Shown: piece by piece, positions 46,259-59,900 of the stretch
How positions within the stretch are numbered: the first letter of the stretch is position 1
Layout of the letters: every line of letters begins with the position of its first letter
Source of the DNA: Canna indica
Lineage: Eukaryota > Streptophyta > Magnoliopsida > Zingiberales > Cannaceae
Length of the DNA: 64,000 nucleotides
Reading direction: 5' to 3'
Assembly: GCA_034359265.1 (NCBI GenBank)
Contig: CP136890.1
Coordinates: 79,571,501-79,635,500 of the forward strand
Translations under genes and position numbers: made by a program
Notes under the pieces: model-generated
Database searches by the model: none
Told to the model about the DNA's origin: nothing
What the model saw: the letters and a program-made list of their open reading frames with translations, nothing else

Positions 46259-47298
46259 AAAAAAATAATAAAAATGATCATAATATTTTCTCACGGATAC
46301 TAAAATGCTTCTAAGCTTTTTATGGGATAAAAAATATCCCTTACGTTATGGAATTAGATACAAAAATACCTCTATAAGTAAACGTCATTAATTGAGAGAT
46401 AACAGAGCTGACGTCGTTGATGACTGTGACTGATGACGTGGACATGTGGCGCGCATGCAGACCAAGACGTTTTCTCACAAGTACTAAAATGACCCTGACG
46501 TTTTCTCACGGGTACTAAAATGCCCCTTACGTTTCTCACATGTACTAAAAAATATCCATAAAGTTTATTTTGGAGCTAAAATACATCTGAGATTATTGAA
46601 AATGATACAAAAATGACACTAGACTAACTTTTGTTAGGTGAGACTTAACGGAGATGTCGTGGATGATGACAAAGATATTGACTCTACACGTGACGTATAT
46701 TCAGAGAGCAACTTGCCACATAAGCAACATAAGAAATCGAAAACTGAAAATTTAGAAAATAAAAATCAAAACTGAAACCATTAAATCGGTTAATCGAAAA
46801 ATTTGGTTCGGTTTCAAACCGATTTTTCAATTAATCGATTTTTCGATTTTTTTGCTCACCCCTACGGTTGCGTGGCAAGTTGCTCTCTGCATGTGCACCA
46901 TGTGTAAAGCCAACATCTCTATCAGTATCCACGACATCTCCGTTAAGTCTCACCTAACAAAAATTACCCTGAGGTCATTTTTGTTCCATTTTCAATAATC
47001 TCAAGAATATTTTAGCTCCAAAATAAACGTTATGGGTATTTTAGTACATATGAGAAAATATTAAAGGTATTTTTGTACCCATGAGAAAACGTTAGAGACA
47101 TTTTAATACCCGTGAGAAAACGTCAAAAGCATTTTAATACTCATGAGAAAACATCTTGGCCTGCATAACGCCGTTTACCTATAAAGATATTTTTGTACCA
47201 AATTTCATAACGTAAGGGGTATTTTTGATCTCAAAAAAAATTTAGGAGGATTTTAGTACCCATGAGGAAACGATAGAAATATTTTTGTACCTTTTCCA
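46259..47298. mobile_element. Foldback element with long inverted arms and 11 bp target repeat
   Basis: Arms of about 450 bp (46259–46730 and 46875–47298) are inverted copies made of sub-repeats such as acgttttctcacgggtacta. The sequence taaatagattg occurs exactly at 46248–46258 and 47299–47309, consistent with a 9–11 bp target duplication of Mutator type. The centre holds a fragment ending ttttttgctcacccctac, which looks like a hAT MITE end. No coding capacity. Confidence 0.78.
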
Positions 47299-47309
47299 TA
47301 AATAGATTG

Positions 47310-47996
47310 TATTAAGGAATGTTGTACTAATATAATGCAAAAAACAAATGTGTTAGACCGGATAACTTTTAATTTACCTGTTATGGAATAGACCAAAGTC
47401 TTCTTATAAGAGTAGGAACTTGATATGACCTTATTGCTCCAACCTGACAAAGGCGGGTAGTATCTTGTTGAGTTCTTACTTTTTATGTCTACAATTATAA
47501 TGTGGTTCATCTAATTAACATTACCATAGCACGGACTTTGTTGTCGATAGAAAGTTAATTTTAACATTGTTCTTTGGGAAGAACAAACAAAAACCTGGAA
47601 GCAGTCTTCAGAGAATGATGAAAATATTTTGACAAGAAACATGTAGTATACTTTAAAATAATAGGATTGAATTTAATACACAAGCATTCAAGCAATCAGG
47701 TTTTGTACTTGTATGTTTTCAAAGAATGAAGAGAATAGTTACATACTATAAAACAGAAAAAATGACTTGGGCACCACAAGAGTTGTAATAACCAGATACA
47801 AAAATCTAGCTCACTAGCTACTACAAAAAATTAATAATTTGCAAGTATTATCTGTCACCTAGGTACTTTTTTCTTTCCTGTCATGCAGGCTGCCCAATTC
47901 TGGAATGATATAAGGGTGCAGAGTGCCACTAGTAGATGGTTCTTTCAAACTCTCACCTTCGTTGTTGCTTTTAAAGTCGCCTCTACCTTCCTGGGG
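47310..47996. other. 3' flank of the SWEETIE-like gene
   Basis: AT-rich sequence with no gene. The minus-strand gene ends at 47997, so its 3' UTR and polyadenylation site must lie here. Confidence 0.5.
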
Positions 47997-50900
47997 TTAG
48001 CTGTGGCCATCATCCTCTTTATGCTTTTCCTTTTTAGCAATTGGAACATCGTCAGGGTGGTTTTTGGAGTCATCAGCATCGTCTGAATTTATTGATTGAG
48101 TCTCAACCTCGTGGGATGAACATTGGTTGCCATTGCTGTCGTTTTCAGTATCCATGGAAGCAGAAAGCATATCACCACAATGTTCCTCACCACAAACTTC
48201 ACTAACTTTGTCTATAGTTAAATCTTTAAAATTAACTGCTTCACTTTGTTCCTCCATCACTCTTTCCTCTTGTAGCACAGTTGGTTGTTGTAATGAATTA
48301 TGCAATGTACTCATTACATCATCTTCATTTATCTCAGAGGACTTATCGTGGAGTTTCCAATCATTTATTTCATTACTGTCTTCTACGGCATCCTCTTTTG
48401 ATGGTTGCATATTTGACTCTTCCTGGAGTTTTTCTATGTTAAGGTTCTTCATTTCTTTGGCTTCACCAGGTGATGCATTTTGTGCATCATTTACCTCGGA
48501 TTTACTAGGTGATGCATTGTGTGCATCGATTATCTCTTTGTATTTATCAGGTGATGCATTAGCTTCTTCAGAGATATTAGGTATCAAGATACCATGGTCA
48601 TGAGCATCATTTTGATCAAGCTGATGACTGTTGACAGTTGAAGAATCATCAAAAGAAGTGGGTTCAGATCCGGTTCTGTCATTATGTGAATCTATCACAG
48701 AAACAGATGCAGTATCAGCTGAAAAAGATTGGAAGGCATCCCAGTCATCATCTTCACCGTCACCTTCATCATTATATTCTTCATTGATCTCATGCTTGTC
48801 AAATTGTTCTTGTCTAGAATCTGAATCCTGCATCCTAGTTTCATCTTCAGTATTAAGGTCAGGTTGCATATGCATTTTGACCGGCATTGTCATTTGACCT
48901 TGTGTAACAGAAGCCCGAATCATGTCCTGAAGATGCAAATCAGAAGTCACTTCTATATTCAAAGACAAAGGTAACATAAAACAGACAAAAATGTATGCAA
49001 TTGTTTGGAAGCAACTACAAGCTGAACATATTTAAGTTCTAATAACGGACACCTGAATTTGTAGTCTCTGCTGAACTGGCATGGCTAGCATTGCATCTTT
49101 AATTTGTGTTGCAGCTGTAGGCATCTGAACAAGACGGGAGACCATCCTTCTTGCTGTAGTATTCACCTCACTCAGTTCCTACAATGTTATACGCAGTGAG
49201 AAGAACATGAAGGAAAATAAGCTAAAAGTTCTCTACAATATCAACTACTTTTTCTTGTTTCTTACTGCGAATGATGGATGGGACAATCCCCATCAAGAGA
49301 GACCTACCCATAAAAGCTTGGGTCTCATACCCACATTAATATGAACCAGGAACAACTTGATGAAACCACTAGGCTAAGAACTGAATATGCCAAGTACCTT
49401 GCTCATTGTCAGTTGCTTGTGATGGAAATGAGTTTACTTTAATCATAGGGAGAGGGTATCTAGAAACCTTCTCTGAATCATGTTTGTTTATAGTTTGCTG
49501 ATGAATGATGACGAGTTTTTCTTTTTGCTTGGATCAAGACCATTAAGCTGCTTGGTCAGGTTATTTGTTAAGAGTGTGAAAGATCTAAGAGTCAAATATT
49601 AACCATAATCTGAAGTTATACTTTGGTTCATGTAAATCTGAATCTGGGTTAAAGATTGACAGACACAAAGGTTAATGCTTAACTAGGATCTTATATTCTC
49701 CTTTTGATTTCCCGATCAGACACTAGTCTGTAGTCATCTGTCAAACAGAAATTTGAAGAAATTATTTTCGTGGAGAGTCAGCGCATTTCCTTTTCAAGAA
49801 GATAATAGCTCTCAACTTGGGCATCCCAATCATTCAACTTGGGTCATCCTCATAGATGTTTGGGTTCTAATTAGTAAACAAAATGAGGAAATGATGTATG
49901 GGAAGCAAAACAGGATAGAGAAGTATATCCATGTTTCCAAAATTGACCTACAGTGTCAAGGACTCAAGGTAATAGGTATAATTGCTAAGCAGATGTTATA
50001 AGTCATTGATATAAACAATCTCGTAGAGATCCCATGCAGAGATAGAAGTGGTATCTTTTCAAGCTCAAGGTGATAGGAGGAAAAGAAGGGTGACCCAATG
50101 CAAGAAACAACCCCACTTTTTTTGGCGCTAGGGAGAGTTGATGTATGCAGTCTTCAGAGAAGTTGTTTCCGTGGCTCGAACCCATGACTCAAGGTGCCAG
50201 GAGGAATTTAAGTAAAATGAAGTGGTAGGTGGAACAATAACGGGAGGAAGTGGTAATGACTCCACAATAGGGGCCCGAGAATTTTCAGAAGAGGCATAGA
50301 AGGATTAATCCTCAAAAAAGGTATCATCAACAGATGTGAAGAGCTTCCTGGTTCGTGGATCATAAGTGGACCATAACATAGTGTGTCCCTTATGAGTGCG
50401 AGAGTACCTAATAAAGATACACTTCACAGTCCTAGGAGATAACTTGTCACGACCAGGACCAAGAGTATGAACGAATTAAACACATTCGAAAGTTTTAGGT
50501 GGAACTTTAAACACACGATGATGAGGATAGAGAATGGAGAATGGAGACTTGTCTCCAATAACAGAGGATGGGGAGGATGGGACCCGATTGATAAAGTAAG
50601 TGGCGGTAAGAATAGTATCTCCCCCAAAAAAATTGATATGAAACAACAATGTTCTGGCAACATCCAACAGATGATGATTTTTTCCGTTCGGCAATACCAT
50701 TCTGCTCACATGTATACGAACATGTTTCATGAATAATGCCTTGAGATGCACAAAAACTGACAGTGTGATAATATTCACAAGCATTGTCAGTACGCAAAGT
50801 TTTCAAAGAGACACCAAACTGATTTTTTCTTTTAAATTTCTTAATGAAAGTTCTGATGAAGTCAGTGTGAAGATATTCACGAGCATTGTCAGTACGCAAA

Positions 50901-53900
50901 GTTTTCAAAGAGACACCAAATTAATTTTTTTATTTCTGAATGAAAGTTTTGGAATTTAGTGAACTTCTGACTGACACTTTAACAGATACACCCACGCCAT
51001 TTGAGTGTGGTCATCAACGAAGATAACAAAATACTTATATTCCAAACGACTGATAAACAAGGACTCAGACCCCAAATATCAGAATGAACCAGACTAAACA
51101 AGGACTCGCTACGTTGAGTGAAGCTTGAGGGAAAGGAAGCACAATGGTGTTTACCTAGCTCACTGCTCGCAAGCTTCACATTTGAAGGGAATTCAAGACA
51201 CAGACTTAGGAATAACATATTTCAACTTCTCAGCAAAAGGATGACCTAAGCGACAATGCCACTGGTAGAGGTGGTGGAGTGACGTGCTACGGGAAGACTT
51301 GAAGAAAGCAGGTAGACCGGTAGACCCCTCCCGATTTAGTTCCGGCACTAATCGTCCTCCTCATCTTTAGATCCTTTATAATACAATGAGAAGGAAAAAA
51401 TGTCAAACAACAATTATGATTCTTAGTGAGTTGACTAATTCAGATGAGATTCACACGAAAGTTGGGCAAGTAAAAGACTCTTTCTAGGTTCAAATTATTG
51501 GATGTAGTAGTAGAGCCAAGACTAGGAACATAGCAGCTAAACGAACATGTGTTAAACTAGAGGTTGAATGGAGTTTGGAGAATAGGCTCTTATTACTTGA
51601 CATGTGATTGGAAATACCAGAGTCAAGAATCCAGGGCATACCAGATGAAACAATGGTGGAAGTCATACCGGAGGATAAGGAGGTGGCCTGCACAAATTTC
51701 TCATACTCGGACCTGAATCACCCATCTGAGCATTAATCGCTGCCGATGAATCTGCAGTGCCAGAAGAAAACTGAGTAGGAATGACAATAAAGGTGGCCAC
51801 TTTGGCTTGTGGCGGTCTTCCAAATTTCTGCCAGCACCTACGTCAGCGGGATGGTTAGACCACCCACAATGTGGGCAAAATGGGAAGGAGTTCCTTCGTC
51901 TCCCATGGCCTCCAGCTCTGCCACCACCACGACCCCTACCCCCTGCAACAAGAGCAGAGCTCTCTCTCTGCTCTCTCCAGTAGGGGCAGAATAGGGGACA
52001 ATTGTGAGTTCAATCACCCTGAGGATTCTAGCCAAGGCGCCACTGAGATCCAGTATTGTGTTATCCGCCATTAGCTGAGACTTCACACTTTGAAGTGAGG
52101 GAGGAAGAGCACAAAGAAAACGGGCCATGAGGAATTATTCTCTATGCTTCTTTTGCATTGATACGTTAGCGTGAAGGGATGATACTCAACCAATTCATGT
52201 GTCTTTCCCTTCAATGTGGCATAAAAGTCTTGAACAGACCCTCCTTCAAGTTTCTTGTTGAATATCTCTGAATACACAATGTAGATCCTTGAGATGTTGT
52301 TCTCTTGGAAGTAGGTCGGCTTGAGAGAACCCCACATGCTCTTGGCAGTGGGGTGAAATACAAAAATTGAGGCAATTTGAGGTTCTAGACTAGTTAGCAT
52401 CCATGAGAGGATTGCACAATGATTTGCCTCCCATTTGGCATATTCCTCAATGTTCGCTGCATCAGACGGCTCACGGTCGAGAAGCTTGGTCTTCCTCTGA
52501 GATCCACAAACAGATAGAAGGCCCTTGACCAGAGAAGGTAATTTGCACCATTAAGTTTGATAGAGGTGCACAGAGAGGTCTTCGGGTCCATCGTTGAGTT
52601 CGACAACGTCAAGTAAACTGGCTAGGAGAGAGGCGGCTGAACAAAGAGTTTAATCCGAGGCTTAAGCATGGAGAGAGACCTTGATGAAGAGGGTTGTTGA
52701 AAAAACCTCCTTGAGAGAAAAAGGAACCCCGAAGATGACATGCAAAAACAACCGCCGAAATAGGCCCTAAAAGGGGCAGCCACCTAGAAGGTGAGGAAGA
52801 GGAGACTGCTGCCTATGGCAGCAGTTTGTAGCAGCCAAGAAAGCCACCTGGAGAAGGTGGCTTAGATTGTTGCATGCTAGAAAAGTGCAGCAGATTTGGC
52901 ATGAGATCTGCCGATGAGAATAGGGCAACACAACACCTGAGATCCGCCGGTGAGAAGAGGGCAGCAAGGAGGTCCAGCAGGAAGAGGAGGCGGACAAGGT
53001 AGATGCCCGCCACAGTAGAGAGCTAGAGGAGTTGCTGTGGCGGAGCCGACTGCCTGTTTTGTGTTGGACAGAGGAGGCGGAGTAGTAGGCGGAGTAGTAG
53101 GCGGAGCCAATCTGCTTGTTTGAGGCGGACAGGAGGAGCCGGAGCGGTCCGCCTGGCCGGCGGACTCAAGGAACAATCCGCCTGGCCGGCGGACAGAAGC
53201 ACGCGGACACAAAACAGTCTGCCAGGTTGGCGGACAAAAGAAAACATAAAAAAAACCTACGGACTTGAGAAGGGAAGGAAAAGGGGATCCGAACCAGAAA
53301 GGAGAGGAGTTTTTCTCCTCTTTTGAAGTTCGCCGGAACCCTAGCCGCCGAAAAAAGGAACTCAAGTGAGAGAGGAGAGGAAACCCTAAGCTATACCATG
53401 TTGAGTTGAGCCCCAAAAGTACATTTTCAATAATGAATGAGACCCATTAAATAGGGCCTATACAAAAAGGAGTACATGAGGAACACCCTAAGTAATCCTA
53501 TACCAGGGTTATATACATGTTTAAATATGTAAAACTAAGTCATTCGACAAACTTCAATTTTGATGATTTACCTCTTGATGAAAAAATGTTTATAGATATC
53601 TCTGAAAATAGGATACCATTTTTGTTCCTTTTGATTGCTCAAAAAGCCCATTCTATCTAATCTACTCCCTTGTTGTTTTCCCATTATATTGATAACTTCG
53701 TGGTCACAAGGAAACAAAACAAGAAAATTGAATCGTAGTAGAATTACCTTCGAGTGACATCCATCGGATTGAGACAAAACAAGGCATAAGGCTTCAAGAA
53801 GCAGTACTGTAATATGATGCTGACATTCACTTGCTTGTGCAAGTGTATGAATGAGGAAGAGCAGCTTTAAGCAGTCCTCAGTGACAGCAAGTGATTCCCT

Positions 53901-56900
53901 TCTTGCATGCTCCTTCATATACATAGTTCTATCAGACATGAACATGTTGCATGTTTACTTGTCTATAATTGTTAACAAAGTTACCTTCAAACTTTGCTGG
54001 ATCAAAAGAAAAAGATTTCCAACGGATTCTCCAATGAAGAGCAGAGTAAACGAGTGATTATTCCCATGTGAGGCCTCAGCAAGTTCTCTTTGTGCAATGG
54101 TTTTCAGCACATGCAATCCTAATGCTTGTACCTGTTATAACTTCCAGACTTTCCAGTAAGTTGTTTTTCTTGAAACTGTCAGGTTCAAGGGTATAAAACT
54201 AACTAGTTACCTGTATATTGCTGGTAAAAATAGTATCGCTGATAGAGTTGGTGCAACTTTTGAAGATGTTAATAAAAAGCATGGGCCCATTTTCACTATT
54301 TTTTGCAAGACATTGAGTTTCATGAACTAGTCTTGCAATAGCTATAGTTTCTTGTAAACTGAAGACAAGTATTTTTGCAAGAAGTTTGCATGATTCGTTC
54401 ATACTGTTGTCTATAGCCAATAACCTTTTGATGCAGTCTCCAGATAAAGTTATCAGCAGCCTTGCCCAAGATTCTAAGGCTATTTTTAAAAGGCTGTTAT
54501 CATCAGTATTACATACAGCATCATCTGCAAATTAGGGGATACCATGTAAGATTTTATGAATATATACATCTACCTGCAATTATCATCAAATGACCATGTG
54601 CACAAAAATTTGCAAGATGACAATCACAAATGTCCTGGCAGAGTACAGGTGGAGGCAAAATCACATGGTTCATTCAATAAGCAGGAAAATATAAGTAACT
54701 GGAGAGGAATGCCATGTTTTGTGACTTTTGCTAATTTTCAACTCCTGAATGATTTGTCAGAACAGATTTGGATAATTGGATCACATAGAATCAACATATG
54801 TAATGATTTCTCTATTTAAAGGCATCTAAATCATAATATCAAACTGAATTTTCCTGCCACTATACAAGCAAAATTAATTATTTCAGATAGGATTAGTTTA
54901 ACATTGTTAAATTTGATTGGCTGACCATTGCTTAAACTGTTAGGAAAGACTTCAATCTATATTTTATAATATAAACACTACCACTTACATGTGGGCAAGG
55001 AGACTGCATTAGATGAGACTCAAGCCCAATACATGGATGGACTTAACTAGTGGCATATATATTTTTCAGTAGTTGACTTCAGCAAGATTTAAACTTTGGA
55101 TCTTTGATTGGGTAACCACTTATCCTAAAAGCTAATGCTGCTAGGAAAGAATCCTGTCAATTTAGCAACTACTTAGTGAGCATACCATAGTATTTCTGCC
55201 CCTTCTATCATTTTTTGCCCAGCTAAAAACATACCATACCCCATGACAATAATTTGGCACTCTATCATTCTTAATATCTATCTGAGGATAAAAATTACAA
55301 AGTATGACCAGATAACCTCAATCTACTACTAGAATTTTTATTTTTGAAATAATGATGAAGCTGCTAAAAGTATATGCTCCATAAAAAGAAAATGTAATCC
55401 TTACCTTTTGTTAAATTTGACTGAGTGACCATTTATGCCGAAAGTCTAAGTTGCTTAGAAAGGACCCAATCTATAGTTTTATATTCTTAACGCTTCCTCT
55501 CATGTGTTGGCGGGTGGACAAAATATTTGCACGAAAAGATCTTTTATACACCCTCAATAAATTCCAAAACATTTTAAGACAAAGCAAAAGCATAATTTAA
55601 TATTCATGAACAAGTCAAACAACACATACATCTTAAAAGCTCTTTTAATGAAGGCACTATAGACTGAAGAAAATAGGCTATTTTAGACAAGCCTAGGTTG
55701 GTTGAAGCCTCCATAAACCACTGATGAGAGACCGACATCAATGCCAATACCAATTTCCAACGCATCTGCTAAAAAGAAATAACATTCATAAGTATAAAGA
55801 TAAGCGAATGAACAATACATCCATACCATGTCAAGATGTAAAGTGAACAATGTCCAAGTTTATTTCATTGCAGAAGAAGAAATAATTCTTCAAAACAAAA
55901 CAAAGTGAAAGCATGACCTGAATAATTTGCTTTGACATACCTTTTGCTTCGTCCTACATGCTATTGTTTTAGCGATAATGGACAAGTCAGCAAGCAAATC
56001 TTGGCCGCTGGAACAATAAGTTGCTTCTTTGCTTCAGCAATTAAGTTGAAAATTCAGTTACAAAATCAACCAACAAATAGATCTCAACAATTAACATGCA
56101 AAGTGTTAAATTTGATTGGATGACCAACTTTCCCAAAAGCTTAAGCTATTAGGAAAGAGACCAATCTATACATTTATATTCTTAACACTCCCCTCATGTG
56201 TCAGCGGGTAAACTTGAGGAGACTAATCCAAGCCCAACATGTTGATCAACTTAACTGAAGTGGGGATATATATATATATATTAAATATTGATGCTAGGAG
56301 GATTTGAACTAAGGACACCCCGTTACTATGATACATTTGATTGTGTTAGAGTTATTTTGTTTTAATAATATATTGATATTTCTTCTTGTCATGTTGGTGT
56401 ATGTTAGCTTAGGATGTTCCTTCTTATCGTACATCATTATTTCTCCCATTTTTATACTTAGGGGATGACTTAGTGAAAATTAGTAGGATCTTATTCTTAA
56501 CATGGTCTCAGAGCAAGGTTAGGGCCTCCTTAATCTCCTTCCTCTTTTCTTCTCCCACTCCTCTCATATTTTTCCTCACTTTTGCTGCCAACTAGGGCAG
56601 CAACCGCCTCTTCCAAGAAGAAGCGAAGCAGAAAGAGGCATCAATTGACTTGTGGCCGGAAGAGGCACCCCTAGGTCTACCTCTTTTTCCTGTGCTACAT
56701 CTACTGTTGTCATGTCTTCTACTTTTGGGGTTACAACCACTGCCTCCTCTAGTATGTCTTGGATCTTTGACTTTAGAGCCTATATACACATGTCATGTAA
56801 TCAAAGGCTTTTCTCTATCCTACATTCATCTTAATCTACCACATGTTTTGCTTGCTGATGGCTCCTCTTCTCCTATTCGTAGTTTAAGGTCCGTTAGAAT

Positions 56901-59900
56901 CTCTATAGACCTTAATCTTAATGGAGTCCATTATCTGCCTAAATTTCGTGTAACCCTTCTTTCCATTAATCAACTTGCCAAAGACACAATTGTTTTGTAA
57001 CTTTCTATTATTCTCATTGTCTTATCCAGAATCTAAAGATGAGGAAGACGATGAATGGGGGAACTGAATCTAGAGATATATATGCTTTCCACCTCTCTTG
57101 CTGCTGCTCATCTCTCCACCAGACTTTCTTAGTGGCATTGTCATCTCGAGCATCCATCTTTTGACAAGCTAAACTGTTTTCTTCCTTAGTATGTGTCTTC
57201 TAATTCCTTTCAATATGAAGCTTGTTAGCTAGGTAAACACTATTGTGTTTCTTTCTCACGCAGCTCACATTGTCTTAGTGAGTCAACTTTTGTTTTTGTT
57301 CATTCTAATATTTGGGGTCCTAGTTCTATTGTCAATCATTTGGATTACACATATTTCGTGACATTTATTGATGATCACACTCGGATGACTTGGTATATTT
57401 GTTAAAGTACATGTCACAAATATTTCATGTATTACAAAACTTTTATTATGAAATAAAGACTCAGTTTGGTGTTCTTGTCAAAATTTGCACACCGATAATG
57501 CTAGGGAACATCTGCAGTTAGATTATTCATGAAACATCATCTCCCTATACCTCTGAGTAGAATGGGGTTGCTGAACATAAAAATCGGTATCTCCTTGATG
57601 TTGCACGTACCATGATGTTTCATATGAATGTTCCTCTATATTTTTGGGGTGACTTAGTTCTTACTTCCACTTACCTGATCAATAGAGTGCCCTCTTCTAC
57701 CCTTGGAGGAAGGTCACTTTTCTCCATTTTTTACCCAACTTAACCACCCTTTAGCATGTCTCCTAAGGTATTCGATTGTGTATGTTTTATTCATTCCCTT
57801 GGACCAAGTCACGATAAATTGTCTCCTCGAGCTTTAGATGTGTCTTTATTGGATACTCTCGCATCCAAAAGAGGTGCGGATGTTATGATTGGGCTTCCAA
57901 ATGCCTCTTTACATTGGCTGAACATTACCTTCTTTGATGAGACAACCTACTTTCTAACATCATCTCCTTCTCCTTCCTCTCCACTTGCTGTAGCCTCTCT
58001 ACCATCTACCATTCATGCTCCTCCTACATGTGATACCACCTCACCTCCTCTCCTTGTTTACCAGCGGCGGAAGAATAAAGAAGCAACCTCTAGATTAGAT
58101 TCACCTTCGGCTCATTATCAGCCGGCATATTCACCCACTAAGCTTGACCTACCTATTGCACTTAGGAAGGATAAGTGTACTTGTACATCTCATCTTATTA
58201 GTGGATATGTTTTCTTTACTCATCTATCACATTCCTTTCGCAGTGCTCTGTCCTTCTCTACCTCTTCTTGACCCCAAGTAGAAGCAAGCGATGGATGAGG
58301 AAGTATAAGTCCTCATTGCTAGACATACATGGAACCTTATCTCTCTTCCTTCAAGGGCTCGACTTGTCGCTTGCAAACGAGTTTTTATTGATAAGTATCT
58401 TCCTGGTGGCACTATTGACCGATACAAAGCCTGGTTGATTGAAAAAGAGTTCACTCAGGAAGTCAGGAGCCAGGAGTATGAAGTTGATTACCTTGATACA
58501 TTCTCTTCTATGGCTCGACCGAACTCTATGCGGATCCTTATTTCTGTGGTAGTGAATTTAGGGTGGCACATGCATCAGATGGATAGATGGATAGATGGAT
58601 AGATGGATGTCAAGAATATGTTTCTCTATGGTGATTTTTTGATGATTTTTTGAGACCGTTTACATGGACCAACTTCCGAGTATGTTGCTCATGAGGAGAA
58701 TCGAGTGTGCAAATTAAGAAAAGCTATATATGACCTCAAACAAAGTCCTCAAGCATGGTTTGATAAGCTCAGTCAAATCACACATGACATTAGACTCAAG
58801 TGCAGCAAGGCAGATCACTCTATGTCTATGCCATTCCTCTACTGGTGTGGTCAATTTTGCAATATATGTCGATGATATTTTGCTCACTACCAGTGATAAT
58901 GATGATATATTTGAGGTGAAGGCTCATTTAAAATAACACTTTGTAACCAAAGACTTAGGCCCCCCTAGGTACTTTCTTGGCATACAAATCGCCTACAATG
59001 CAAAAGGTGTGGCCTTATCTAAGAGGAAATATGCTATGGACCAACTGAGTGAAGTAGGATTGCTGGGTGCAAACCCGTTGAAACCCAATTAAATCTCAAT
59101 TATCATCTGAATAGTGATATCATAGGCTTGTTGGCAAACTCATCTATCTCACTGTGACTAGATCACTAGACCAAATATATTCTTTGCTGTTGGTGTCAGT
59201 CAGTTCATGCACCTATGTTGCACCCATAGTTTTAAAATTCGTGCCGTACCGGGCGGTATGCCCGGTATTTACCAGTATTTTAGCTTTCCGGTATACGAGA
59301 TACCCGGTATGGGAGAAATACCGGGTATCTCGGTCATACCGAGCTGTTATTTGTTTATGTCATGTTAGTGTATGTTAGCTTAGGATGTTCCTCCTTATTG
59401 TGCATCATTGTTTGTCCCCTTTTTATACTTACGAGATGACTTATTGAAGATTAGTAGGATCTTATTCTTAACATATTGGATAACTAACTTCCCCCAAAAC
59501 TTAAGCTATTAGGAAAGAGATCAATCTATGCATTTATATTCTTTACACGAAGCAAAGATGACAGGATTACCAAAGGTTAATTTTTCTTGATGTATATAAC
59601 AGTTACTATGCATTTATATGAAATTTGGCACAGAAACTATGCATTTATATGAAATTTGGCACAGAAACTACCTTTGAAATGTTACTATGAGGTACTTGAG
59701 GCATAGCTCTGTTGTTGCTGTTGTGAAGTCTTCCAACTCAAAGAAGACATCAGGACAAAGATGGACTATCTGTCAAAAGCATTAATCATATTAATATCAT
59801 TGTAAAAGCAAAGTAGCATTGAAAGGACCAGCAAGTCTGTTTGAAATATGTAACTCGTGCTTTTTGAAAGAAAAAATTACAAGTCACGCTAGTGAGAATT

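Larger units (their letters stand above)
50216..53549 (-). mobile_element. Truncated Ty1/copia element B (5' part only)
   Basis: A 5' LTR (53399–53549), a primer site and a GC-rich leader are followed by gag ([20 protein letters not shown] at about 52590, then [17 protein letters not shown]), protease ([15 protein letters not shown], with DSG kept) and integrase (ELVHS-type [28 protein letters not shown]). Reverse transcriptase, RNase H and the 3' LTR are absent. Stops and frameshifts are numerous. It occupies most of the 4.6 kb intron between the exons ending at 49178 and 53748. Confidence 0.85.
56344..59473 (+). mobile_element. Ty1/copia element C, short and decayed, with both LTRs
   Basis: The 5' LTR is 56344–56502 and the 3' LTR about 59345–59473. 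The primer site TGGTCTCAGAGC is at 56503–56514. Coding remains in order: protease region ([15 protein letters not shown], where the DSG triad is lost), integrase with broken catalytic blocks near 57270–57620, and RT with [18 protein letters not shown] (YVDD kept) and [15 protein letters not shown] near 58840–59000. Gag is nearly absent and RNase H is missing. The flanking 5-mers gattg and tattg agree at 4 of 5. It lies in the SWEETIE-like intron 56008–59671, antisense to the gene. Confidence 0.85.
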
